Shown here: positions 27,019 through 36,268 of the stretch, one piece after another | Layout of the letters: each line of letters opens with the position of its first letter | Position numbering within the stretch: the first letter of the stretch is position 1 | DNA from: Helicobacter cetorum | GTDB lineage: Bacteria; Campylobacterota; Campylobacteria; Campylobacterales; DZAY01 | Length of the DNA stretch: 59,633 nucleotides | Direction of reading: 5' to 3' | Assembly (NCBI GenBank): GCA_022729735.1 | Contig: DZAY01000014.1 | Coordinates: forward strand, 1 to 59,633 | The notes under the pieces: model-generated | What the model was told of the DNA's origin: nothing | What the model saw: only the letters and a program-made list of their open reading frames with translations | Databases searched by the model: none | Translations under genes and position numbers: made by a program

Positions 27019-28262
27019 TCTTTAACTCCTTCTGCTTGCCATTTACCATCCCACATATTTTTAAAACTATCTTGAAGTTCTAATCCTTCGCTAATATTTA
27101 TAAAATCTGGATAAGGTGTTGGTTCTATTGGATATTTTGTTTCAAAAATAGTTTCAAACTCTAATAAGCTATTAACTCTTCCAACTCTTAATGCTCTATA
27201 AGTGTGTTGAGTTTTTGGTTCAATATACAAAATACCTTCAGGCGAATTTATAGATTGATTTTTTATCATATTCAAAACTGTTTTATAATTCGCACTTCCA
27301 CCATCTCTTACACTCTTTTCCCAAAGTTTAACACCATAATATGCAACTTCAACAGGGTCTGTAACTATAAAATCATCTCCATACTCTTTTTTAAATTTTT
27401 CTTTTAAATCCATATTACTCTTTGATTTAATAGAGTTAAAATAGCTCCAAACTACAAAACTTCCATCAATTGCTTCTGTATCAATTGATTTTATCATATC
27501 TTCTGCAATACTAAAAGAGAATATTGGTATCTCTTTTGAGCTTATGCCATTATCTTTTAATGTTCTAAAAAATGGTATATTACTATCTCCATTTATTGTA
27601 TTTATTATCGCTTTTGGTTTTAATAGCTTTATATCTCTCACTATTTCATCAAAATCTTTAGCACCAAGAGGTTTATAACTCTCTTTTAAAATTGTAACTC
27701 CAATTAATTTTGAAAACTCTTTTATGTAGCTATTTGCCATTCGTGGATATATGTAGTCTGAACCAATTAAATATATACTATTTCCAATCTCATTTTTTAT
27801 ATAATTAATTGCTGGTGCAATTTGCTGATTTGGCACAGCTCCAAGATATACTATGTTTGGCGAACTCTCAAAACCTTCATATTGAACTGGATAAAATAAA
27901 ACTCCGCCAAGCTCTTCTAAAACTGCTTTAACCTCTTTTCTTGAAGCTGAAGTCCAACAACCAAAAATTGTATCAATTCCACTCTCTCGAATATCTCTTG
28001 ACATTCTGCCAAACTCTAAACTATCTGATTTTCCATCTTTTATAATCACTTCAATATTTTTGCCAAGCAAACCACCATTTTGATTTATTTCTTTTATCGC
28101 AAGTTCAAAAGCTTTTGCAACTGCAATTTCACTTGATGCCATCGTACCTGTAAATGAGTGAAGTATTGCTACTTTAATAGTCTCATCTTTTGATTTTGCA
28201 AACATAAACATTGAGATTGATATAAAACTAACTATAAAAATAGCAATTCCCCAAAATCTCAT
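27015..28262 (-). CDS. UrtA/AmiC-type periplasmic ligand-binding protein
   Basis: The 415-residue protein has an N-terminal hydrophobic export segment (FWGIAIFIVSFISISMFMFA) and a type I periplasmic-binding fold. It resembles the urea/short-chain amide binding subfamily (VAILHSFTGTMASSE; INQNGGLLGKNIEVIIKDGKSD; GVLFYPVQYEGFESSPNIVYLGA; PEGILYIEPKTQHTYRALRVG). No urea ABC permease or ATPase genes (urtBCDE) follow. Instead it overlaps a membrane sensor gene, indicating a sensory rather than a transport role. The ligand is unknown; urea, an amide or an amino acid derivative would fit the family. Confidence 0.9.
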   Translation of the reverse strand: MRFWGIAIFIVSFISISMFMFAKSKDETIKVAILHSFTGTMASSEIAVAKAFELAIKEINQNGGLLGKNIEVIIKDGKSDSLEFGRMSRDIRESGIDTIFGCWTSASRKEVKAVLEELGGVLFYPVQYEGFESSPNIVYLGAVPNQQIAPAINYIKNEIGNSIYLIGSDYIYPRMANSYIKEFSKLIGVTILKESYKPLGAKDFDEIVRDIKLLKPKAIINTINGDSNIPFFRTLKDNGISSKEIPIFSFSIAEDMIKSIDTEAIDGSFVVWSYFNSIKSKSNMDLKEKFKKEYGDDFIVTDPVEVAYYGVKLWEKSVRDGGSANYKTVLNMIKNQSINSPEGILYIEPKTQHTYRALRVGRVNSLLEFETIFETKYPIEPTPYPDFINISEGLELQDSFKNMWDGKWQAEGVKE

Positions 28263-28373
28263 AATAAACCTCTGTTTTTGCTAATTTTAACATAATTATA
28301 GATTTTTAATAATTTGTAATAATATAAATTATAGTTTAATTATGAGAAAATCAAAAAAATAGAAGGTTTTAAT

Positions 28374-28748
28374 ATGCAAATTAGAGTTTATTACGAAGAT
28401 ACAGATTTAGGTGGTATTGTATATCATTCAAACTATTTAAAGTTTTGTGAGCGAGCAAGAAGTGAGTTGTTTTTTCAAAATTCACTACTTCCATATTCAG
28501 ATAGTGGGCATTTTATAGTGAAATCATTGAATGCAGAGTTTAAGAAACCTGCTCTTTTTGGAGATATTTTAGAAGTCAAAACAGAAGTTTTAGAAAAAAA
28601 AATTGTTTCTTTGAAACTTTTGCAAACAGTTTTAAAAGATGGAGAAATATATTTTAGAATGGAAATAGTATTAGTATTTATACACAATAATAAAATGAGT
28701 AAAATACCTTTGGAATTTATGAGGATTTTTAATGACATTACTATTTGA
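28374..28748 (+). CDS. ybgC: YbgC-family acyl-CoA thioesterase
   Basis: This 124-residue hotdog-fold thioesterase has the YbgC signature (RVYYEDTDLGGIVYHSNYLKFCERAR) with the catalytic Asp in the TDLGG segment. It hydrolyses short acyl-CoA or acyl-ACP. In many proteobacteria ybgC sits with tol-pal; here it instead overlaps by 17 bases a class IV aminotransferase gene. ATG follows GAAGG. Confidence 0.92.
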   Translation: MQIRVYYEDTDLGGIVYHSNYLKFCERARSELFFQNSLLPYSDSGHFIVKSLNAEFKKPALFGDILEVKTEVLEKKIVSLKLLQTVLKDGEIYFRMEIVLVFIHNNKMSKIPLEFMRIFNDITI

Positions 28749-29307
28749 AACTATTAGATTTGAAAATTTTAAGCCATTTTTTATAGAGTATCACAATGAT
28801 AGAGTTAATCGTTCTATTTATGAGCTTTTTGGATTGAATAAAAACTATGATTTGATTAAATTTTTAACTCCACCAAATGGAAAGTTGCTTAAATGCAGAG
28901 TTTTATATAATACAAATATTATTTTGAGCGAATTTGTGGAGTATTTTCCAAGAAATATTAAAAGTTTTAAAATAGTTGAGAGTGATATAAGTTATAAATA
29001 TAAATATTTAAATAGAGATGAAATAGATAAACTTTTTAATTTGAGAGAAAATTTTGATGAGATTATAATAGCTTCTGACTCTTTAATTAGTGATACATCA
29101 ATAGCAAATATTGCTATATTTGATGGAGAAAATTGGCTAACTCCCAAAAAGCCTTTACTTTATGGCACAACAAGAGCGAGACTTTTGGAAGTTGGATTTT
29201 TAAAAGAGGCAAATATAACTATTTGTGATTTAAAAAATGCAAAATCTATCGCACTATTAAATAGCATGATAGGATTTAAAATTATAGATGACTTTAATAT
29301 TAATTAG
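28732..29307 (+). CDS. Class IV (PLP) aminotransferase, PabC/IlvE-like
   Basis: The 191-residue protein is a short class IV aminotransferase fold. It has LFETIRFENFKPFFIEYHNDRV at the start, KYKYLNRDEIDKLF (with the probable PLP lysine in YKYLNR) in the middle, then FDEIIIASDSLISDTSIANIAIF and LLYGTTRARLLE. This is shorter than E. coli PabC (269) but similar to the compact forms found in Campylobacterota. The most likely role is 4-amino-4-deoxychorismate lyase for folate, which would need pabA/B elsewhere. The catalytic Glu of the usual EGTSSN loop appears as Asp (SDTSIAN). Confidence 0.82.
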   Translation: MTLLFETIRFENFKPFFIEYHNDRVNRSIYELFGLNKNYDLIKFLTPPNGKLLKCRVLYNTNIILSEFVEYFPRNIKSFKIVESDISYKYKYLNRDEIDKLFNLRENFDEIIIASDSLISDTSIANIAIFDGENWLTPKKPLLYGTTRARLLEVGFLKEANITICDLKNAKSIALLNSMIGFKIIDDFNIN

Positions 29308-30562
29308 TAATAACTACTCTATTTCTGCCACTCTGTTTTGCTTGATAAAGCATACCATCAGCAATACTTACAAACTCATCAAAACTTGATGTAAGATTTA
29401 TATTTACACCAATTGAAACTGTGATTTGTATATGAAAATATTTCTCTTTTGTGCTTATATAGAGATGACTTAACTCTATTTTTTGTCTCAATTTTTCAAA
29501 CACATCATAAACAGAATCTCTATCACAATCAACTAATAATACACAAAACTCTTCTCCTCCAACTCTTGCAACAATATCACCATCTCTAAATGAAGAACCA
29601 ATTAAGTTCGCAACATGCACAATAGCTTTATCACCAACATTATGTCCATAAGTATCATTTATTTTTTTGAAAAAATCTATATCAATCATGGCACAATAGA
29701 GTTTGATATTTCCTCTTTTTGCATTTCCAAATAGTTTAAATCCAACATCATATAAATATCTTCGATTGTATAGTTTGGATAAAAAATCTTTTATCGCATT
29801 ATCTCTTGCACTTTTTAATAGATTTAACATCTCTAAATTATTTACAACTCTTAAAGTAAATTCTTCTTCTGAAAATGATTGAGGTAAAAAATCATTTGCA
29901 CCTCGTTTTAAAAATTCGATACAAACTTGTGGGTCTTTATTTGCAGAGTATCCAATTATACATAGCTCATCATTTCCATAAGTTTTTCTAATTTCATCTG
30001 TTAGTTCAGTTCCACTTAACTCTTTCATATTAAAATCAATCAATACTAATTGAATATCTTTATGTTTATCCAAAATTGCCAAAGCTTCATACCCATTTTG
30101 AGCTTCTAAACTTTCAATTTCTAATCTACTTAAACTATATCTTGATTTCATTCGCATAAATTCAGAATCATCTACAATTAATGCTTTCATGTTACGATTA
30201 TCATAAATTCTTTTTATCAATCTTAAAGCATATTGAAAATTATTTAAGTTATTTTTTAGTATATAATCCACAACTCGCTTTTTCAAAATAAACTCTCGCA
30301 AATCACTACTATATTCACCTGTAAAAACAATAGTTGGAATTAAGTTTTCTAATACTAAATCTATAATTTCACCATATTGAGCATCTGGCAAAACTAAATC
30401 AACCAAAGCCACAAAAATTTCATCTTTATAATTTGCAATAACTCTTTCTGCTTCCTTATAAGTTCTTGCACTGACAACTTCAAAATGTAACTTCTCTTGT
30501 ATCATTTCAACTTCAAAATTTAGTAGAGTTTCACTATCTTCAACAATTAAAACTTTTTCCAT
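29300..30562 (-). CDS. Dual-receiver diguanylate cyclase (REC-REC-GGDEF)
   Basis: The 420-residue protein has two receivers and a C-terminal GGDEF. REC1 is residues 1-120 (VLIVEDSE; Asp in VALVDLVLP). REC2 is about 125-250 (ALIVDDSEF; Asp in LVLIDFNMKELSG). The GGDEF (about 260-420) has active site GGEEF and an RDGD (RxxD) inhibitory site five residues before it, so it should make c-di-GMP with product feedback. The start codon overlaps the stop of the second CheW gene by one base. It is therefore the terminal gene of the cheY-cheA-cheW-cheW operon and a likely phospho-target of CheA. It overlaps the convergent aminotransferase gene by eight bases. Confidence 0.95.
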   Translation of the reverse strand: MEKVLIVEDSETLLNFEVEMIQEKLHFEVVSARTYKEAERVIANYKDEIFVALVDLVLPDAQYGEIIDLVLENLIPTIVFTGEYSSDLREFILKKRVVDYILKNNLNNFQYALRLIKRIYDNRNMKALIVDDSEFMRMKSRYSLSRLEIESLEAQNGYEALAILDKHKDIQLVLIDFNMKELSGTELTDEIRKTYGNDELCIIGYSANKDPQVCIEFLKRGANDFLPQSFSEEEFTLRVVNNLEMLNLLKSARDNAIKDFLSKLYNRRYLYDVGFKLFGNAKRGNIKLYCAMIDIDFFKKINDTYGHNVGDKAIVHVANLIGSSFRDGDIVARVGGEEFCVLLVDCDRDSVYDVFEKLRQKIELSHLYISTKEKYFHIQITVSIGVNINLTSSFDEFVSIADGMLYQAKQSGRNRVVITN

Positions 30563-30990
30563 TACTCTAACTCCTCTTTTCCTAATAATACATCTGAATC
30601 TATAAGTGCTACACTTTTACCATTTATTATAAATAAACCTTTTAAATATTTGTAATAGTTTGAATAATCTTGACTAACATCAATCATAGAGCTACTTTTT
30701 ACTTCAACTAAAGTATCAATGCCATCAACAACAACTCCTATCATTCGATTATCAGTAGTTTTGATTGCAATAATTGGAATATTTTCATTATAAATTGGAT
30801 TTGTTGTGGTTTTAAATCTAACTCTTAAATCTACAATTGGAGTAACTTCCCCTCTAATATTTATAACTCCATTTATCCAATCTTTTGTATTTGGAAGTTT
30901 TGTTGCTGGAATGTATGTCAAAATTTCTCTCACCTTTGTAGCATCTACACTATACAAAAGCTCTCCAAGTGTAAAAATTATCAGTTCCAA
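30562..30990 (-). CDS. cheW: CheW-like coupling protein (second copy)
   Basis: This 142-residue single-domain CheW (FTLGELLYSVDATKVREILTY; NWINGVINIRGEVTPIVDLR-type core; VVVDGIDTLVEV) links receptors to CheA. It differs from the adjacent CheW by about half of its residues, so the two may couple different receptors or the two faces of the array. Its start overlaps the upstream cheW by ten bases. Confidence 0.94.
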   Translation of the reverse strand: MELIIFTLGELLYSVDATKVREILTYIPATKLPNTKDWINGVINIRGEVTPIVDLRVRFKTTTNPIYNENIPIIAIKTTDNRMIGVVVDGIDTLVEVKSSSMIDVSQDYSNYYKYLKGLFIINGKSVALIDSDVLLGKEELE

Positions 30991-31427
30991 TTTAAATCCT
31001 CACTATTTAATATAGTCTCATTATTTAATAGTATTATCATACCATGTTCTAATTTTACATATCCATTTAAAAATTTGGCAGGAATAATTGAAGATATATT
31101 TTTGGCTTCAAGTATTTCGCTACTATTAATATTTTCTATATCTTTTATATCATCAACTATAAATCCAAGCAGATTATCATTTGAAATTTTTGTGGCAATA
31201 ATTACAGTTTTTTCTGAATATGTTGGATTTATATTTGTCTTAAAGCGAATTCTTAAATCAACTAAAGGCATAGCTTTATCTCTTGAATTAATAACTCCAA
31301 CTACCCAATCTTTAGTATCTGGAATTGGTGTGATTGTGGAATATGTCAAAATTTCTCTAATACGAGATAACTCTATTCCATAAATTTGATTTGATAAACC
31401 AAATGTAATATAACTTTCAATTCCCAT
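30981..31427 (-). CDS. cheW: CheW-like coupling protein (first copy)
   Basis: Codon 25 of the longest ORF (ATG at 31427 reading down) gives MGIESYITFGLSNQIYGIEL, the canonical CheW start. The extra N-terminal residues of the longer form lie inside cheA. The resulting 148-residue protein has the CheW core (LSRIREILTY; WVVGVINSRDKAMPLVDLRIRF). It overlaps the end of cheA by 11 bases and the next cheW by ten, so it is translationally coupled on both sides. Confidence 0.92.
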   Translation of the reverse strand: MGIESYITFGLSNQIYGIELSRIREILTYSTITPIPDTKDWVVGVINSRDKAMPLVDLRIRFKTNINPTYSEKTVIIATKISNDNLLGFIVDDIKDIENINSSEILEAKNISSIIPAKFLNGYVKLEHGMIILLNNETILNSEDLNWN

Positions 31428-33354
31428 ATAGTTGCCTCTGTTCTTTATGTATATTATAAATTCCAGCCAAATCCAAAATAAGTCCAATAGAGCCATCACC
31501 TCTTACAGTTGCTCCACTTAAACCTTTTACTTGTCTAAAATTTTTCTCAATAGGTTTTATTACAACTTGCTGTTGAGTAAGAAACATATCTATAAATAGT
31601 GCCATTTTACTAACTCCAACTTTCACAATTATAATCATACCTTCACATAAATCTTCAAATTTTGGTTTTATAGAAAATATTTTATGAAGTCTAACTATTG
31701 GCAAAATTTCTTCTCGTAAAATTAAAATCTCTTCACTATTTAAGCTATTTTGTCTAATCATAGTTTTTGTTGGTTGCAGTGATTCTACAATACTTGAGAG
31801 TGGTAATATAAAGCTTTGCTCACCAACTGTAATATTCAAACCTTCCAAAATAGCTAATGTCAAAGGAAGAGAAATTATAAATTTAGTGCCAACTCCTCTT
31901 TTACTTTCAATCTTTACCATTCCACCAAGTTTTGTAATATTACTTCTAACAACATCCATTCCAACACCACGACCAGAAATATCAGTTACACTTTTTGCTG
32001 TACTAAGTCCTGCTTCAAAAATCATATCAATCATATCTTGCTCTGATAGTTGATTTAGTCGCTCTTTTGTAATAATTCCACTTTCTAATGCTTTTTTTGA
32101 AACTTTATTTATATCAATTCCAGCTCCATCATCACTCACACTAATAATGATTTGACCATTTGATTGTTCTGCTCCAAGAGTTATAGTTCCAACTTTTGAT
32201 TTACCAACTCTAACTCTCTCTTCACTTAGCTCTAATCCGTGGTCACAAGCATTTCTAATAATGTGCATTAAAGGGTCATTTAATCCTTCAATCATAGCTT
32301 TATCAATTTCTACACTATCTCCAAATGTTTTAAGCTCAATCTCTTTATTTAACTTTTTGCCAATATCTCGAATTTGTTTTGGAAATTTGGAGTAAATACT
32401 TTCCATTGGCACCATTCTTGTGCTAATTACAGACTCTCGCAAATCTCTAATATGTCGCTCAATAAGTCCTATTTTTTCTAAAAAACCATTTTTTATTTTT
32501 AAATCTTTAATATTTTGAGTATATTGAGATAGCATTGACATAGCAATTACAACTTCGCCAATATTATTCATCAAAGCATCGATTTTGGATAAATTTACTC
32601 TAATTGTAGATTGGCTATCTTTGCTTTTAATTAACTCTTGTTTAGCTTCAACAACTTCAATTTCACTATTTAAATTTTCACTAACCTCTTCAATAATTAT
32701 AAAAGGAGGATGAGTTTCTATTTTTGTCTCTTGTTCTTTGGTTTCGATTTTAATTTCAATATTCTCATGTTCATTTTTTTCTATATTTTTATCATGTTTT
32801 ATAGAATAAACTTCATCAAAAAATCCGAAATTTTTACTCTCTACTGTTTTATGTTCTTTATGTTTAAATAGAGCTTTTAAATCTTTATATTTTTCATCAA
32901 AAAATCCAAAGCTTCCATTTGTTGGTTCAATATGTTTTAGCTCAACTTTTGCTTTTCTAATCAAAACTTGAATTTTTTCAATAGATTTTGATGTTAATTG
33001 AATATAACTATTTCTATCGATTTTGGACTCAATTTCCAAATCAAATAGCTCTTTTGCTATATCATAAAATTCAATAAAAAGCTCTGCCATTTTGGCTTCA
33101 AATATAATATCTCCACTTCTCATTTTATCCAAAAGAGTTTCAAACTCATGAACAAATTTTGAAAAATATGTATATCCAACAGAAGAGCCACCACCTTTTA
33201 GAGTATGCACCAAGCGAAATAGCTCTTTTATTTCAATATTTGTAATATCACCCTTTTTTTCTATATTTAAGAGTAACTCTTCGATATTATCAAATAGCTC
33301 ACAAGCTTCTATTTTAAAAGACTCTCTAAACTTTGACATATCAAATTTAATCAC
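31417..33354 (-). CDS. cheA: Chemotaxis histidine kinase CheA
   Basis: The 645-residue kinase has P1 HPt with phospho-His50 (LFRLVHTLKGGGSS), then an unusual linker. A P3 dimerisation helix pair follows (about 250-320), then P4 ATPase (HIIRNACDHGLE N box, SDDGAGID, SGRGVGMDVV) and P5 CheW-like (about 505-640). No folded P2 is obvious. In its place are two copies of a GFFDE motif (SFGFFDEKYKDLK and NFGFFDEVYS, about residues 145-185). It lacks the C-terminal receiver found in the CheAY of Helicobacter and Campylobacter. cheY is directly upstream with a 3-base gap. Confidence 0.96.
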   Translation of the reverse strand: MIKFDMSKFRESFKIEACELFDNIEELLLNIEKKGDITNIEIKELFRLVHTLKGGGSSVGYTYFSKFVHEFETLLDKMRSGDIIFEAKMAELFIEFYDIAKELFDLEIESKIDRNSYIQLTSKSIEKIQVLIRKAKVELKHIEPTNGSFGFFDEKYKDLKALFKHKEHKTVESKNFGFFDEVYSIKHDKNIEKNEHENIEIKIETKEQETKIETHPPFIIIEEVSENLNSEIEVVEAKQELIKSKDSQSTIRVNLSKIDALMNNIGEVVIAMSMLSQYTQNIKDLKIKNGFLEKIGLIERHIRDLRESVISTRMVPMESIYSKFPKQIRDIGKKLNKEIELKTFGDSVEIDKAMIEGLNDPLMHIIRNACDHGLELSEERVRVGKSKVGTITLGAEQSNGQIIISVSDDGAGIDINKVSKKALESGIITKERLNQLSEQDMIDMIFEAGLSTAKSVTDISGRGVGMDVVRSNITKLGGMVKIESKRGVGTKFIISLPLTLAILEGLNITVGEQSFILPLSSIVESLQPTKTMIRQNSLNSEEILILREEILPIVRLHKIFSIKPKFEDLCEGMIIIVKVGVSKMALFIDMFLTQQQVVIKPIEKNFRQVKGLSGATVRGDGSIGLILDLAGIYNIHKEQRQLYGN

Positions 33355-33357
33355 AAC

Positions 33358-33729
33358 TTACCTACTCAAAACTAAATCAACAACATACAAAAGCTCTTCA
33401 GGAACAAATGGTTTTACAATCCATCCCGTAGCACCACACTCTTTACCTTTTAATTTCAAATCATCTCCAGATTCAGTTGTCAAAACCAATATTGGTCTAT
33501 TTTTATAGTTCATATCAGCTCTTAATGCTGTTGTAAGTTCAAATCCATCCATATTTGGCATATTAATATCTGTCAAAACCAAATCAAAACTACTAAGTTT
33601 TGCCTTATTTAATCCATCAACACCATCTTCAGCTTCTACTACATCATCACTATATCCACCCTCATTTAGTGCATATACAACCATATCTCTTAGCATTTTA
33701 GAATCATCAACCACTAAAATTTTTGCCAT
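33358..33729 (-). CDS. cheY: CheY-like single-domain response regulator
   Basis: The 123-residue receiver has Asp8-Asp9 (VVDDSK), phospho-acceptor Asp54 (VLTDINMPNMDGF), the switch Thr in LVLTTES and Lys106 (VKPF). It is the first gene of the cheY-cheA-cheW-cheW-cyclase operon. Being next to CheA it is the probable direct phosphate acceptor. Whether it targets the flagellar motor or acts as a phosphate sink for this array cannot be read from sequence. Confidence 0.94.
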   Translation of the reverse strand: MAKILVVDDSKMLRDMVVYALNEGGYSDDVVEAEDGVDGLNKAKLSSFDLVLTDINMPNMDGFELTTALRADMNYKNRPILVLTTESGDDLKLKGKECGATGWIVKPFVPEELLYVVDLVLSR

Positions 33730-33771
33730 AAATTTACCTTTAAAATAGTGTTATTTTTTTTTCAAAATCTT

Positions 33772-33777
33772 TATTAT
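33772..33777 (-). promoter_or_regulatory. -10 promoter element for cheY operon
   Basis: Reading the minus strand, TATAAT lies about 43 bases before the cheY ATG, followed by AT-rich leader. It is in the 112-base gap after the small gene behind the MCP, so the cheY-cheA operon probably has its own start. Confidence 0.45.
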
Positions 33778-33841
33778 AAACTCCATTAGCAAACTCTCTT
33801 TGTTCTCTAATTGTATAAAATTTTGAGAGACTTTTTTTATG

Positions 33842-34210
33842 TTATGCTATTTTTACATCATCTCTATTTGTAGAGTTATCCAAACTATTTTTTACAATTT
33901 TACAACTACCATTTAACATCTGCTCCAATCTATCTAATGATTGTAATACCAAAACAAACTTTTGCAAATTAACTATAACTTTATCACTATCATCTAAAAT
34001 TTGTTCAACTCGAATTATAGAGTTTTCTATTAATTCATCTTCCAACTCACTTTTTAATTTTGCAATAGAACTTCTAATATCTCTCATATTAACTATTTCT
34101 GATTGAAAAATAGAGTTGGTTTCATTGAAACTCTCTTTTATAATTTTAGAAATCAGCTCCAAATCGCTCTTTAAAAGTTCTAAAGAAGCGATGTTTAAAA
34201 GCTCTCCCAT
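33842..34210 (-). CDS. Small helical protein of unknown function in the chemosensory locus
   Basis: I do not recognise this 122-residue protein. It is rich in Ile, Leu, Ser, Glu and Asn, appears almost wholly helical, and has heptad-like segments ([39 protein letters not shown]). There is no signal peptide or membrane segment. Its ATG lies inside the last codons of the MCP gene (16-base overlap), so production is coupled to the receptor. By position it could be a CheZ-like phosphatase substitute, an array adaptor or a receptor partner. None of the short motifs I know for CheZ is clear. Confidence 0.7.
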   Translation of the reverse strand: MGELLNIASLELLKSDLELISKIIKESFNETNSIFQSEIVNMRDIRSSIAKLKSELEDELIENSIIRVEQILDDSDKVIVNLQKFVLVLQSLDRLEQMLNGSCKIVKNSLDNSTNRDDVKIA

Positions 34211-36183
34211 ACCTCTTCTTTATTTGATTTTATTTTTGGAATATTCAAACTTTTACTTGCTCTTTTTGGATGAGAGTATGTTTTTGGCTGATAATGAGTT
34301 ATTGTTTTTAACTCTTCTAACTCTTTTTGTTCTTCTAATTTAAAATTTTGAATGATTGTATCTTTTTGTAAAAAGTTTTTACTAATTGCTTCATGTGTTA
34401 AATTTTCAGACATAAGCGAAACTTTTGAAGATATTGCATCTGTATTATTTGCAACTTTCGCATTCTCTTGAGTCATTTGGTCTAATTGTGCTACGGCATC
34501 ATTTATCTGCTCAATTCCAGCCATCTGTTCTCTATTTGCATTTGCTACATCATTTACTAAATCCACAGTTTCAATAATTTTTTGAGTAATTAGCTTAAAT
34601 CCATTTATCATTTGTGATGATATTTCTGTTCCATCTTTTGCTTTGATTTTAGCTGAATTTGTCAATGATTGAATAGTTTTCGCAGCTTCTGCACTTTTAT
34701 TTGCCAAATTTCTAACCTCTTGTGCAACAACTGCAAAACCTTTTCCAGCTTCTCCAGCTGTTGCTGCTTCAACTGCTGCATTTAGTGAAAGAATATTTGT
34801 TTGAAATGCAATATTTTCGATAATTGAAACTGCTTCATTTATCGCATTTGTAGCTTTCTCAATCTCTTGCATAGAATCCACTGTTTTAGTTGCTAACTCT
34901 TCTCCAACTCTTGTTGCACTTTTAGCTTCATTTGCTTTTTGAGCCATAATTGTAGCTTTTTCTGTATTGCTTGAAATATTACTTGTAATTTGCTCTAATG
35001 CTGCACTTGTTTCTTCCAAACTCGCTGCTTGTTCATTTGAAGCACTTGCCAAAGATACAACATAACTATTTAACATTGTTGCACTATGTTTTAGTAGCAA
35101 TCCATTTTCAAGATTTTTTGCAAGCATTTTGCTAATCTCATCTCCTAAATGATTTACTCCATCCATTAAATTTCCAATTTCACCTTTAATATTTGATTTT
35201 TCAATTCTTGATGTGAAATCATTTTTTGTAAAAATATCAAGCATGTTTAATATTTTTGCAATATTAAAGTTCAACTGTTCAAGCATTTGATTTAATAAAT
35301 TTTTCAGCTCTTGCAGTTCTGGATTATTAGGAGCTGATACTATTCTACAACTCAAATCACCACTTTTAATACTATCTACAATTTTCAAAACCTCATTTAC
35401 AGTTAATGTATCTTTTTTAAGCCCTTCTTGAATAATAGTGATATTTTCATTTATTGCTTTTGCCATAGCTCCAAGCTCATCATTTGTATGTATATCAATC
35501 TTTTTAGGACTATCTATTTTTTTATTTAAATAGTTAAAGAAATCCATCAAACCATCTTTTATATTTTGGACAGATTTTAAGATTTGACTATTTAATCCAT
35601 AAAGAATTCCAATTATCACAAAAATCAAAAGAGTTTGCCCAATAATCATTTGCAAAATAGCACTTTTTATCATATTTTGTAAATCATTTCTTAAAGTTTC
35701 GCTATTTTTCTTTGATTGTGAGCTTAAATCAAGTAGCTTTGATTTGTATTGTCGCCAAATTGTTGTATTTTCAATAATTTGACTATTAGTTAAAGCTTTT
35801 CCATATTTTACTTGCTCATATAAAGATAGTGTATTTTCAACAAAATTTGAAAAATCGCTCTTTAATATAGCAAAATTTTGTCTATTTAATCGCTCTGTTT
35901 CATTTGATAATAGATTTAGTTGAGATAAAGCTACTCCTAAATTTTCAATAGCTTTTTTATCATTTATATCTATAAATATGTTTCGCAAAGCTTGTCCTAT
36001 TTGTAGAGCTTCGGCAACTGTATTTACTAATACATCTTTTTCATTAGAATTTTTTTCATACTCTTCAAATTTACTAAATACTCCATCTGCTTTGAAATAT
36101 GCAATTGTTGCTCCAATAAAAATTGAAATACAGATAAATGCAGAAATCATAACAAACTTACTTTTAAGTGATAAACTACCCAT
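34195..36183 (-). CDS. Methyl-accepting chemotaxis protein with C-terminal WxxF tether
   Basis: The 662-residue receptor has membrane helix 1 (about 10-30), a helical-bundle sensor (about 31-170), membrane helix 2 (about 172-195), a HAMP region, an extended second HAMP-like segment, and the cytoplasmic signalling hairpin. The hairpin tip is intact ([23 protein letters not shown] and [20 protein letters not shown]). The protein ends EEVWESF. This resembles the NWETF docking peptide that tethers CheR and CheB to E. coli Tar and Tsr, and cheR and cheB are directly divergent from this gene. It heads the minus-strand part of the chemosensory locus. Confidence 0.96.
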   Translation of the reverse strand: MGSLSLKSKFVMISAFICISIFIGATIAYFKADGVFSKFEEYEKNSNEKDVLVNTVAEALQIGQALRNIFIDINDKKAIENLGVALSQLNLLSNETERLNRQNFAILKSDFSNFVENTLSLYEQVKYGKALTNSQIIENTTIWRQYKSKLLDLSSQSKKNSETLRNDLQNMIKSAILQMIIGQTLLIFVIIGILYGLNSQILKSVQNIKDGLMDFFNYLNKKIDSPKKIDIHTNDELGAMAKAINENITIIQEGLKKDTLTVNEVLKIVDSIKSGDLSCRIVSAPNNPELQELKNLLNQMLEQLNFNIAKILNMLDIFTKNDFTSRIEKSNIKGEIGNLMDGVNHLGDEISKMLAKNLENGLLLKHSATMLNSYVVSLASASNEQAASLEETSAALEQITSNISSNTEKATIMAQKANEAKSATRVGEELATKTVDSMQEIEKATNAINEAVSIIENIAFQTNILSLNAAVEAATAGEAGKGFAVVAQEVRNLANKSAEAAKTIQSLTNSAKIKAKDGTEISSQMINGFKLITQKIIETVDLVNDVANANREQMAGIEQINDAVAQLDQMTQENAKVANNTDAISSKVSLMSENLTHEAISKNFLQKDTIIQNFKLEEQKELEELKTITHYQPKTYSHPKRASKSLNIPKIKSNKEEVWESF

Positions 36184-36203
36184 ATTACCTCGCTTTTCAT
36201 ATA

Positions 36204-36233
36204 AAAATTAGCTCATTTTAACTAAAATTAGCT
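36204..36233. promoter_or_regulatory. Directly repeated AAAATTAGCT in the MCP/cheR divergent region
   Basis: AAAATTAGCT occurs at 36204-36213 and 36224-36233, two helical turns apart, between the divergent MCP and cheR genes. An ATTATA/TATAAT-type -10 for the minus strand lies at 36249-36254. The 20-base period suggests a protein binding on one DNA face; no regulator is known. Confidence 0.3.
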
Positions 36234-36268
36234 AAAATCTAATAATAAATTATATATATTTTTAAGGA

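Noticed and set aside
27015-28262. Urea ABC transport operon
   Set aside because: Only the binding protein type is present; the genes that follow are a sensor and a response regulator, not permeases or ATPases.
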